A DNA stretch of 6,286 nt from an uncultured Anaerotruncus sp. (GTDB lineage Bacteria; Bacillota_A; Clostridia; Oscillospirales; CAG-272): NCBI GenBank assembly GCA_958414155.1, contig CATYWI010000079.1, forward strand, positions 1 to 6,286, read 5' to 3'. Positions 1 through 6,008 of the stretch are shown in pieces; positions within the stretch are counted from its first letter, which is position 1, and each line of letters begins with the position of its first letter. A program made the position numbers and the translations under genes. The notes under the pieces were generated by a model, which saw only the letters and a program-made list of their open reading frames with translations, was not told the DNA's origin and searched no databases.

Positions 1-88
1 TGTCGCATACAAAATCAATTTCCTTATCGCCTGTTCTGCCGACAGTCACTTCATACACCCCCATGCCGTTATAAAGGCGTGGAGCAAC
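1..88 (-). pseudogene. C-terminal remnant of a DUF4143-type AAA ATPase (partial)
   Basis: Read on the minus strand from 88 to 1, the frame encodes a peptide ending in VYEVTVGRTGDKEIDFVCD, then leaves the window. The pattern (Y-E-V-x-V-G-x-x-G-D-K-E-I-D-F-V) is the hallmark of the C-terminal, nuclease-like part of DUF4143 proteins, a family of bacterial and archaeal AAA ATPases often found as accessory genes. An in-frame TAA at 91-89 lies only nine codons before an ATG at 64-62, and no matching upstream domain (Walker A/B, DUF4143 N-terminal part) is visible in any frame of the next several hundred bases. I therefore infer a truncated or decayed gene. The rest of the gene would lie to the left of the window. 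The family call rests on one short motif. Confidence 0.5.
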
Positions 89-615
89 TTATATTAGGAT
101 GAAAAAGCAAGCGGCGTACCGGCGATATTTTTCTCAATTATCGCCTCGAAATGCAACAAAAAATGAAACAACCATCGGCATATCCGTTGGCCGGTCATGC
201 CGATGGTTGTGCGTTTCATCAGAGCTTTCACTCGATTTTTTGGGCAGTAGTAGTGTGTCATTTTCGCGTCTGCAATCCGATTTTCCATACACCATTTTTA
301 CACCATTTCGGCGTGGAGTAGTATGGAATTGCATGAAGTTATATAGTGGCTGTTTGTGCGAAAAACACGCTGAAATCAAGAAATATCGGTATTTATGAAG
401 CGACATTGAGATATAGAATCAGGTGAATCGCCCTCGATTCCGAGTTTCATATTTTTTATGCCTCCATAAATTTTTTGCGCCGTGCGGCGCAAGAAAAAAG
501 TCCTGCTTTTTATTTCCGATGATAATTACATAACATCCGGCGTGATTTTGCAAGTGATTTCGGCGCTAAAACCTCAAAAGAACAAAAAATTATGAACAAA
601 ATCATGAAAAGCTAT
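89..615. other. AT-rich non-coding region with several inverted repeats
   Basis: No credible gene is visible in this stretch. Short open frames exist on both strands, but none has a convincing ribosome binding site or a recognisable protein pattern. The region holds several stem-loops: GGCGATA/TATCGCC at 121-145; a long imperfect hairpin at 163-219; TGCAA plus TTCCATAC (271-290) facing GTATGGAA plus TTGCA (321-333); GAATCG-CCCT-CGATTC at 425-440; and GCGCC-GTGC-GGCGC at 477-490, flanked by a T run before and an A run after. A 10-nt direct repeat, TACACCATTT, occurs at 288-297 and 299-308. Decayed accessory DNA is one explanation, and a structured RNA is another. Confidence 0.6.
163..219 (-). 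terminator. Terminator-like long hairpin (minus-strand sense)
   Basis: CAACCATCGGCAT (169-181) and ATGCCGATGGTTG (197-209) form a perfect 13-bp stem around a 15-nt loop. An outer arm, ATGAAA/TTTCAT (163-168 with 214-219), continues the pairing after a 4-nt bulge. Read on the minus strand, the inner stem is followed at once by TTTCATTTTTTG, which resembles an intrinsic terminator U-tract. It could stop minus-strand transcription before the ATPase remnant, or it could be a leftover of a small repeat element. No gene transcribed towards it is recognisable. Confidence 0.4.
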
Positions 616-643
616 TTGCAAAGCACCTTTTTTGTGCTATAAT
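616..643 (+). promoter_or_regulatory. Extended -10, sigma-A type promoter
   Basis: A perfect TATAAT at 638-643 is preceded by TG one base upstream (635-636), giving the extended -10 form TGCTATAAT. A weak -35, TTGCAA (616-621), lies 16 nt upstream. The expected start of transcription is about 650, which leaves a leader of roughly 220 nt before the response regulator gene. The spacer itself contains an inverted repeat, AGCAC (622-626) and GTGCT (634-638), overlapping the first base of the -10. This is the best promoter upstream of the plus-strand operon. Confidence 0.65.
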
Positions 644-653
644 AAGATGAGGG

Positions 654-672
654 TTGATATCATGCATATCAA
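654..672 (+). promoter_or_regulatory. Perfect dyad just downstream of the predicted transcription start
   Basis: TTGATAT-CATGC-ATATCAA is a perfect inverted repeat with 7-bp arms and a 5-nt centre, lying at about +4 to +22 relative to the predicted start. Its size and placement suit a dimeric repressor operator, or a 5' stem-loop that stabilises the transcript. The binding protein is unknown. Autoregulation by the downstream response regulator is possible, but OmpR-family proteins usually bind direct repeats rather than dyads. Confidence 0.35.
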
Positions 673-860
673 AAGACCCGCGCACAATGTTTACAAAGTA
701 AATTTTTACAGCAAAAATTCAAACAATCGTCACACAACGCACTTACAGCGTCTGTATAATCATATACTGAAGAGGTTCATAACCGCAAAGAGTATACCGC
801 GAGCGGCGCGCACAGCCGTGATGTAACCAAAGACAACAAAACGAAGGATAAAAAAACACG

Positions 861-866
861 AGGGGG
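861..866 (+). promoter_or_regulatory. Ribosome binding site of the response regulator
   Basis: AGGGGG lies 7 nt before the ATG at 874, within the context GAGGGGGTCAC. It fixes the start of the regulator gene. Confidence 0.7.
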
Positions 867-873
867 TCACAAA

Positions 874-1569
874 ATGAATTACACCAAAATTCTCGTCGTT
901 GATGACGACAGCAACATCAGAGACTTGCTCAAGCAGGGCCTCGAAAATGAAGGATACGAAGTCAGAACAGCCGCCGACGGCTACGAAGCCATTGATTCTT
1001 TCAAAAAATATGAACCGGATATAATGCTTCTTGACATTATGCTTCCCGGAAAGAGCGGCAGAGATGTCTGCTCCGAAATACGCAAATTCTCCACCAAGCC
1101 CATTATAATGATTACCGCCAAGGGCGACGTTGTGGACAAGGTCGTGTGCCTTGAGCTTGGCGCCGATGATTTTGTGGTCAAGCCCTTTGATATGAACGAG
1201 CTTTATGCCCGCATCAAAGCAGTGCTCCGCCGTTGCAACACGCACGAGGAACCGGGCGACAGCGAGGTCATCAAATTTGAAAACATCGAAATCAGCAAGC
1301 AGAAATACGAGCTCAAGCTCAAGGGACGTTCGGTAGACATCCCGCCCAAGGAGCTGGAACTCCTCTACTTCCTTGCCTCCAACTACAACCGCGTCTTTAC
1401 GCGCGATCAGCTCCTTGACAAGGTATGGGGATTCGACTATCTCGGCGACTCCCGCACAGTTGACGTTCACGTAAAGAGACTGCGCGAAAAGCTGGACGGA
1501 GTTTCCGACAAATGGACGCTCAAGACCGTTTGGGGCGTCGGCTACAAATTTGAAGTAGTCGGCAACTGA
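874..1569 (+). CDS. OmpR/PhoB-family two-component response regulator
   Basis: This 231-residue cytoplasmic protein is a phosphorylation-controlled transcription factor. Residues 1-120 form the receiver domain: acidic pocket D10-D12 in the stretch VVDDD, phosphoacceptor D54 in LLDIMLPGKSG, T81 in MITAK, and K103 in VVKPFD. Residues 132-228 form a winged-helix DNA-binding domain of the OmpR type, with PPKELELLYFLASN, the recognition helix region SRTVDVHVKRLREKL, and the terminal WGVGYKF hairpin. All residues needed for phosphotransfer are present and the length is typical. The ATG at 874 has a strong AGGGGG site. The cognate kinase lies downstream after a 132-nt spacer, followed by an HtrA-type protease, so a role in envelope stress is plausible. 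That role is inferred from context, since regulators of this family control many different processes. Confidence 0.95.
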   Translation: MNYTKILVVDDDSNIRDLLKQGLENEGYEVRTAADGYEAIDSFKKYEPDIMLLDIMLPGKSGRDVCSEIRKFSTKPIIMITAKGDVVDKVVCLELGADDFVVKPFDMNELYARIKAVLRRCNTHEEPGDSEVIKFENIEISKQKYELKLKGRSVDIPPKELELLYFLASNYNRVFTRDQLLDKVWGFDYLGDSRTVDVHVKRLREKLDGVSDKWTLKTVWGVGYKFEVVGN

Positions 1570-1603
1570 CCGGGCGCCCAGATTCAACGACCGATAGCTT
1601 GGG

Positions 1604-1623
1604 GCATGGAATGATCTCCATGC
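1604..1623 (+). repeat. Hairpin in the regulator-kinase spacer
   Basis: GCATGGA (1604-1610) and TCCATGC (1617-1623) pair perfectly around a 6-nt loop. The overlapping segment ATGGAA (1606-1611) can instead pair with TTCCAT (1624-1629), so two mutually exclusive folds are possible. It sits immediately before the terminator-like hairpin at 1638-1665. Confidence 0.5.
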
Positions 1624-1637
1624 TTCCATCTGAATAC

Positions 1638-1672
1638 GGGCTGTGGCGCGCAAGTGCGACAGCCCCGTTTTG
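1638..1672 (+). terminator. Terminator/attenuator-like hairpin between regulator and kinase
   Basis: GGGCTGT (1638-1644) pairs with ACAGCCC (1659-1665). The inner segment GGCGC/GTGCG extends the stem with one mismatch and one G-U pair, closed by a GCAA-like loop. CGTTTTG follows, so the T-tract is short (1668-1671). This should act as a partial terminator, letting some transcripts read into the kinase gene and giving more regulator than kinase. A processing or stability element is the alternative. Confidence 0.55.
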
Positions 1673-1689
1673 TAAATCGCATCACCTCC

Positions 1690-1695
1690 GGGAGG
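1690..1695 (+). promoter_or_regulatory. Ribosome binding site that sets the kinase start
   Basis: GGGAGG lies 6 nt before the ATG at 1702 and decides this start over an in-frame GTG at 1654, which lies inside the preceding hairpin. The site adjoins its own complement (ACCTCC, 1684-1689), but the loop would be too short for a stable full pairing. Confidence 0.75.
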
Positions 1696-1701
1696 CACCT
1701 G

Positions 1702-3210
1702 ATGTTCAAAAGCGTTTTTGCAAAATATATTTTTGCTTTTATGCTGATAATTCTTATTAGCTTTACCCTGCTTACCGCGATCGTGGGAAGTATGGTGAAC
1801 AGCTATTCCGCGTCAGCCAAGGAAGACACTGTTTCCGCGGCGTCGTCGGCAACCGCCGCATGTATACAGGACAAGGACGTGCTGTCCGAGATCTCGGATC
1901 TCACAGCATTCTGCAGTATATATTCAAGAGATATCGGCGCGTTTCTCGATGCAATAGTAAGTTCAAGCACAGAAGAACTTACAATATTCATTGTAACGAA
2001 TAACGGAAAAATAATAATCGCCGACAACAAAAGGGCGGGCGAGCTGACCGGCAGATCCGTACCGAAGCAGATAATGGACGAGGTGAACAGCGGCGTTGAA
2101 CTGAAAAGCCTTGACCGTATAGACGGAATAACCGAAGGCAAGAGCGTGATATGCGCCACGCCAATCTACCTCAACGACGGCTATATATGCGGCACGGTGT
2201 TCGCCTGCGCCTATGCATCGTTTGACGGCGGACTCAGCACCGTAACAACGCGCACTATAATCCTTGCCAGCCTTTGGGTGATGCTGGCGGCGCTGATCGC
2301 CGTTTACTTCATCACGAACCGTGTAATCGGTCCCCTTAAGGATATGAGCCATGCCGCCAAGAGCTTTGCGGCAGGCGATTTCAGCGTTCGTGTCCCGGTA
2401 AGGGGCAACGATGAGGTGGCGGAGCTTGCGCTTGCCTTCAACAACATGGCAAAGTCGCTGGCGGCGCTCGACGATATGCGCAACAACTTTATGTCAAGCG
2501 TATCACACGATATGCGCACTCCGATGACGACCATATCCGGCTTTATCGACTGTATCCTCTCCGGCGCTATCCCGCCGGAAAAGCACGAATATTACCTGCA
2601 TATCATACAGGATGAGGTACAGCGGCTTTCACGCCTTGTCACAACGCTGCTTGACATATCCCGTATCCAGGCGGGCGACCGCAAGTTCGTTATGGCCCCG
2701 TTTGATATATGCGAAATGGGCAGACAGGTACTTATATCCTGCGAGCAGCGCATAGACAAAAAGAAGCTCGAAGTGGAATTCGATATCGACGACGACAACA
2801 TGTATGTCAGCGGAGACCACGATGCGATATACCAGATAATGTACAACATCTGCGACAACGCAATAAAGTTCTCGTTTGAGGGCGGGCTTTTAAGGATCAG
2901 CATCAGATATGCCGAAAACAAAAAGGTCCGTGTCAGCGTCTACAACGAGGGCGAGGGCATACCTTTTGAAGATCAGCCATACATTTTTGAACGCTTTTAC
3001 AAGAGCGACCGCAGCCGCGGCAAAGACAAGACCGGAGTCGGACTCGGCATGTTTATTGCCAAAACCATAATCAAAGCGCACGGCGAGGACATCGTACTGC
3101 ACAGCGAACCGGGAAAGAACTGTGAATTCGTATTCACTCTTCCGCGCGCGCAGGCACCCGAACGCCACAGCGTTCAGGACGACAGGACGTGGGAACAAAA
3201 TGCCAGATAA
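1702..3210 (+). CDS. Membrane sensor histidine kinase (HAMP, HisKA, HATPase)
   Basis: This 502-residue kinase senses an external signal and phosphorylates the adjacent regulator. The visible order is: membrane segment 1 (about residues 8-30); an extracytoplasmic domain (31-183) whose pattern (FIVTNNGKIIIADN, then GRSV, later ATPIYLNDGYICGTVFA) resembles a single-Cache/PAS-like sensor; membrane segment 2 (about 184-206); HAMP linker (205-257); dimerisation and phosphoacceptor domain with H269 in SVSHDMRTPM; and an ATPase domain with the N box NICDNAIKFS (N386), G1 NEGEGIP (415-421), F box IFERFYKSD and G2 GVGLGM. The G1 box has N415 where DxGxG is classical, a variation also known in other Firmicute kinases. 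The start at 1702 is chosen for its GGGAGG site; an in-frame GTG at 1654 would add 16 residues. The last 11 nt overlap the protease gene, suggesting translational coupling. The ligand is unknown. Confidence 0.95.
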   Translation: MFKSVFAKYIFAFMLIILISFTLLTAIVGSMVNSYSASAKEDTVSAASSATAACIQDKDVLSEISDLTAFCSIYSRDIGAFLDAIVSSSTEELTIFIVTNNGKIIIADNKRAGELTGRSVPKQIMDEVNSGVELKSLDRIDGITEGKSVICATPIYLNDGYICGTVFACAYASFDGGLSTVTTRTIILASLWVMLAALIAVYFITNRVIGPLKDMSHAAKSFAAGDFSVRVPVRGNDEVAELALAFNNMAKSLAALDDMRNNFMSSVSHDMRTPMTTISGFIDCILSGAIPPEKHEYYLHIIQDEVQRLSRLVTTLLDISRIQAGDRKFVMAPFDICEMGRQVLISCEQRIDKKKLEVEFDIDDDNMYVSGDHDAIYQIMYNICDNAIKFSFEGGLLRISIRYAENKKVRVSVYNEGEGIPFEDQPYIFERFYKSDRSRGKDKTGVGLGMFIAKTIIKAHGEDIVLHSEPGKNCEFVFTLPRAQAPERHSVQDDRTWEQNAR

Positions 3211-4645
3211 TCAGTCAAACGATCGAAAAGAAGAAAAAATATCCGCAGAACAGACGGAGATAACCCCCGCGGCGGAGCCGTGTGAAGCGGAGATCACCGA
3301 TCCGGCAGAGACTACGGTGGAGGGTCAGGAAGAAACTCCGGATGAAATTCCGGATACGATCCCGGAAGAACACACGGCAGAAGCTACGGAAGTCACGGAC
3401 GCGGAAAGCGCCGATGAAAGCCACGATACCGAGGTGCCGGAAGTAGCAGAGCCTGCGGCTCCCTGCCCTGATCCGGGTGCTTCCACCGAAAACAAAGATG
3501 AAAAACGGAAGTCATCACGGCGCGGCGCGCTCGTGTACGCGGCAATAATGACCGCTGCCTTTCTCGTTTGCTTTGCCCTGCTCATAGCAATAACGGTAAC
3601 TGCGCCGCCCGCAGAGACCCCGGACTACACACCGGTAGAAACGGTGGTGATTGAAAAAACGGTCTATGTACGTGAGGGCGACAGCACAGGCAAGCTGACC
3701 ATCGCAGAGATCGCGTCAAAGGTCGGTCCGTCCGTCGTCGGCATCGGAGTAAGAAAAAAGGACGCCGGCGGCGTCGGAACCGGTATCATCAAAACCGAGG
3801 ACGGCTATATCATAACAAACTACCACGTCATAGAGGACTACACCTCCATTGAGGTATTCATGCCGGACGGAGCCTCGTATCCCGCCGAGTATATCGGCGG
3901 TAATGAGCTTTCCGATATTGCGGTAATAAAGATCGACGCCGCGGGGCTTCCCGCCGCCGATTTCGGCAATTCGGACGGCCTTGTGGTAGGCGAGACTGCC
4001 GTGGCGATAGGCACACCTGGCGGACTCGAATACGCGGGCACGGTAACGACCGGCATTATTTCCTCCACCAGACGCACCGTGCGCTTTTATGACAACACGA
4101 CCGGGCTGTTGCAGAAAACGATGACGCTAATCCAGACGAGCACACAGATAAATCCCGGTAACTCGGGCGGTCCGCTTATCGACGGCGACGGCAAGGTCAT
4201 AGGCATCAACACCTACAAGATCACCGAGGACTGGTTTGAGGGCATCGGCTTTGCCATTCCGATAAACGGAGTGCTGGCGATCTATGACGATATACTCTCC
4301 GGCGGCAGCGGAAACGTCGGAAACATTGCAAAAAAAGCCGCAAGGCTCGGTATAACCGGTGCGGCTGTCACAAAAGGCTCGAAATTCACCTATTCCGACG
4401 GCACCGCGGAACGTACCGTTGTTGCCGAAACGGACGGTATTGCCGTGGCATCGGCAGACCCGGGGTATGACGCCGCCGCAAAGCTCCGTCCCGGAGATAT
4501 AATTACGGCGATAAACGGTCATGCCGTCAGGACCATTGACGATGTACGGACGTCGATACTGTCACTTGCCCCCGGAGATAAAATAACTCTCACCGTGTTC
4601 CGCAACGGGACCGAAATGACCGTTGACGTAACGCTCGGAGGCTGA
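3200..4645 (+). CDS. htrA: Membrane-anchored HtrA/DegP-type serine protease with one PDZ domain
   Basis: The 481-residue product is a trypsin-like protease/chaperone for misfolded extracytoplasmic proteins. Residues 1-100 form a cytoplasmic, presumably disordered tail, about one third Asp/Glu and rich in Thr and Pro. A basic stretch (EKRKSSRR, 101-108) precedes a single membrane helix (about 109-134), giving an N-in, protease-outside topology. The protease domain spans about 166-365 with triad H209 (TNYHV), D239 (LSDIAVIKID) and S322 (NPGNSGGPL). The C-terminal PDZ domain (about 375-481) includes the segment KLRPGDIITAINGHAV. The family usually reads TNNHV or TNHHV, so Tyr before the catalytic His is a small variation. 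The ATG at 3200 is used because an upstream in-frame start at 3122 lies inside the kinase gene. The 11-nt overlap places it in the same operon, and it ends in tandem stops TGA TAA. In Bacillus subtilis, htrA is controlled by CssRS, a possible functional parallel. Confidence 0.93.
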   Translation: MPDNQSNDRKEEKISAEQTEITPAAEPCEAEITDPAETTVEGQEETPDEIPDTIPEEHTAEATEVTDAESADESHDTEVPEVAEPAAPCPDPGASTENKDEKRKSSRRGALVYAAIMTAAFLVCFALLIAITVTAPPAETPDYTPVETVVIEKTVYVREGDSTGKLTIAEIASKVGPSVVGIGVRKKDAGGVGTGIIKTEDGYIITNYHVIEDYTSIEVFMPDGASYPAEYIGGNELSDIAVIKIDAAGLPAADFGNSDGLVVGETAVAIGTPGGLEYAGTVTTGIISSTRRTVRFYDNTTGLLQKTMTLIQTSTQINPGNSGGPLIDGDGKVIGINTYKITEDWFEGIGFAIPINGVLAIYDDILSGGSGNVGNIAKKAARLGITGAAVTKGSKFTYSDGTAERTVVAETDGIAVASADPGYDAAAKLRPGDIITAINGHAVRTIDDVRTSILSLAPGDKITLTVFRNGTEMTVDVTLGG

Positions 4646-4655
4646 TAAATTGCTG

Positions 4656-4676
4656 TCGTAAATACGGCTTTTACGA
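4656..4676. repeat. Small hairpin after the protease gene
   Basis: TCGTAAA (4656-4662) and TTTACGA (4670-4676) pair perfectly around a 7-nt loop. No T-run follows on either strand, so it is not a terminator by itself. It sits 5 nt before the main terminator and may protect the 3' end of an RNA. Confidence 0.35.
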
Positions 4677-4681
4677 AAATA

Positions 4682-4726
4682 GGGCTGTTAAAAAACTCAA
4701 TTTGAGTTTTTTAACAGCCCCTTGTT
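4682..4726. terminator. Bidirectional intrinsic terminator between convergent operons
   Basis: GGGCTGTTAAAAAACTCAA (4682-4700) and its perfect 19-nt complement (4702-4720) form a long stem around a tiny centre. On the plus strand CTTGTTTTATTTT follows, and on the minus strand TATTTTCG follows. The element lies between the stop of the protease gene (4645) and the stop of divIC (4727), so it can end transcription from both sides. Confidence 0.9.
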
Positions 4727-5053
4727 TTATTTTCCCTGAGATTCAAGATCGGTGTAGTAAACTATCTCATCCGGGAGCACCAATCCGAGCCTTTTGCGTG
4801 CAACGCGCATGATATACTCGCGGTCCATTGGCTCGTCAAGCTCGTATTGAAGCTCCGCCGCGCGGACCTCCGCTTCGGATATTTCAGCCTCCAGCTTGCT
4901 CTCGGTATTTCCGAGACGGTTATATTCCATCAACAATGAGAACGATGTGATAAGCAGGCACACAACGACCGCGCACAGCGCGATCTTGACAAAAAAGCCT
5001 GCCTTACCGAGCGTTATTCTGCCGTAGAATCTTCTTCTTCCGTTCATTTTCAT
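4727..5053 (-). CDS. divIC: Cell-division protein DivIC (FtsB/FtsL-like septum formation initiator)
   Basis: This 108-residue single-pass membrane protein belongs to the DivIC/FtsB family, which forms the FtsL-DivIB-DivIC complex that activates septal peptidoglycan synthesis. It has a basic cytoplasmic N-terminus (NGRRRFYGR), a membrane helix at about 19-42, a heptad-like coiled coil at about 43-75 (LGNTESKLEAEISEAEVRAAEL), and the conserved distal motif DREYIMRVARKRLGLVLPDEIVYY (split across residues 78-100; key residues R84, A85, L89, G90, P94, E96). Position after yabQ supports DivIC over FtsL. Two starts are close: ATG at 5053 and ATG at 5047, with AAGGAAG just upstream giving tight spacing to the first and loose spacing to the second. 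The gene begins 50 nt inside yabQ, so translation is probably coupled. Confidence 0.9.
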   Translation of the reverse strand: MKMNGRRRFYGRITLGKAGFFVKIALCAVVVCLLITSFSLLMEYNRLGNTESKLEAEISEAEVRAAELQYELDEPMDREYIMRVARKRLGLVLPDEIVYYTDLESQGK

Positions 5054-5684
5054 TGCTTCCTTCTTCTTTATTCATTGCACCGCGCGGAACGCCGAAGGCT
5101 CCCGCCATGCCAAAGCCCGCTTCCGCAAGGCTTATGATCCTTACGCGCTCACGCGCGTTATATTTTTTAATACGCCTCTCGCTCCGCGCATGCGCAACCA
5201 CACGCAGGGCGCGACCTGTCCCGGAACATATTCCCTTTGCGACAAATACTGCCGGGAAGCATATGTAAGCCACTGCCGCGCGTATCACATAGACCACAAA
5301 ACTGCCGCATGCACGAAACGGCACGCCGAGCGTTTTGCGCCACAAAACAAAGCCGAGCGCTCCTGCTGCAAGTCCGGAAAGACGGAATATCCCGTCATCC
5401 GTCGCAAAAAACACGCAAAGCTGCGCCGCAGCCCAGGCAACGGGAAACAGCATATCGACGCACCAGAGAACGACCGATGCGGCAACGCCGCCCACCTTAC
5501 CTCGTCTGCCCACAGCACCTACAAGAGGCAAGCCCCTGTCGTAATACGCCGGGACTCTGCCCACGCCGAGCGAGCGGTAAAAAACGCCTATAAGATCAAA
5601 TATCAATCCTGCCGCCACACCAACCGCCGCCGACACCGCAAGCATGAGCGCCTGCGCGAGCGGCGAAATCTGCATGACATCCAT
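5004..5684 (-). CDS. yabQ: Spore cortex biosynthesis protein YabQ
   Basis: This 226-residue polytopic membrane protein matches YabQ, which in Bacillus subtilis localises to the membranes around the forespore and is needed for cortex formation. Predicted helices lie at about 10-33, 66-94, 98-116 and 126-148. The first helix carries the family-like pattern GLIFDLIGVFYRSL, and the core includes the aromatic stretch VVLWCVDMLFPVAW. Residues 160-226 form a very basic hydrophilic tail (RSERRIKKYNARER, later NENERKKKIL). The call rests on topology, length (about 211 residues in B. subtilis) and its place between yabP and divIC; the sequence of this family is poorly conserved. The start lies 6 nt after the yabP stop with no strong ribosome site, so coupling to yabP is likely. 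An alternative ATG lies three codons in. The 3' end overlaps divIC by 50 nt. Confidence 0.85.
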   Translation of the reverse strand: MDVMQISPLAQALMLAVSAAVGVAAGLIFDLIGVFYRSLGVGRVPAYYDRGLPLVGAVGRRGKVGGVAASVVLWCVDMLFPVAWAAAQLCVFFATDDGIFRLSGLAAGALGFVLWRKTLGVPFRACGSFVVYVIRAAVAYICFPAVFVAKGICSGTGRALRVVAHARSERRIKKYNARERVRIISLAEAGFGMAGAFGVPRGAMNKEEGSNENERKKKILRQNNAR

Positions 5685-5690
5685 GACGCT

Positions 5691-6002
5691 TCAGCGCCCG
5701 AAAAGCCAGCGCTTCTTTCGTCCGCCGCCGATGTTAGGGTCCTCAAAATAAAAGATCCCGCTTATATCGCCGTCAAGAGACAGAAAGCCGCGATCGATAT
5801 CAAGCGCACCTATATGAAGCCCCGCGCCCTCTATCGTCATCTCGCCGCAGGAAGTCCCCGCGACAACGCTGTTTTCGTCAAAGCTGATGACCTCGCTGAC
5901 CCCGCAGATTTGCATAGTCTTTCTGCCGCGCACGGTAAACTCGTGCGCCGTCTGCTTTTTTTCGCCTTCCGGCATTTTTTCACTGTTGATGCTGTTATTC
6001 AT
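5691..6002 (-). CDS. yabP: Sporulation protein YabP
   Basis: This 103-residue soluble protein belongs to the YabP/YqfC family, made in the mother cell during sporulation. The visible family pattern runs HEFTVRGRKTMQICGVSEV-ISFDE, then VVAGTSCGEMTIEGAGLHI, then ALDIDRGFLSLDGDISGIFYFED, a set of repeated short beta strands. Residues 1-18 and the basic C-terminus (GGGRKKRWLFGR) are outside the core. The start at 6002 is chosen because GGAGG (6014-6010) lies 7 nt upstream; a start at 6035 would lie inside the upstream hairpin and extend the protein by 11 residues unlike the family. The gene follows rqcP by 63 nt and precedes yabQ by 6 nt. Its Shine-Dalgarno sequence is buried in a hairpin (6009-6052), implying translational control. 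Confidence 0.92.
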   Translation of the reverse strand: MNNSINSEKMPEGEKKQTAHEFTVRGRKTMQICGVSEVISFDENSVVAGTSCGEMTIEGAGLHIGALDIDRGFLSLDGDISGIFYFEDPNIGGGRKKRWLFGR

Positions 6003-6008
6003 TGCAGT

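Noticed and set aside
471..500. GC hairpin with flanking T and A runs as a terminator
   Set aside because: The T run is before the stem and the A run after it on both strands, so neither orientation has a proper U-tract.
760..1698. Minus-strand open frame of 312 codons opposite the response regulator
   Set aside because: It is antisense to an unmistakable regulator gene, shows no family pattern, and is explained by the codon usage of the opposite strand.
1654..1701. Longer start for the histidine kinase (GTG at 1654)
   Set aside because: It lies in the terminator-like hairpin, has no ribosome site, and would put hydrophilic residues unlike the family before the first membrane helix; the ATG at 1702 has GGGAGG.
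2944..2964. Kinase G1 box reads NEGEG instead of DxGxG
   Set aside because: Asn at this position is also known in other Firmicute kinases, and the N, F and G2 boxes are intact, so it is not evidence of an inactive kinase.
3122..3199. Longer start for the HtrA-type protease
   Set aside because: It would add 26 residues overlapping the kinase ATPase domain; the ATG at 3200 gives a normal short overlap.
5053..5593. Several plus-strand open frames opposite yabQ
   Set aside because: They are basic, low-complexity shadows of a membrane protein gene with no ribosome sites or family patterns.
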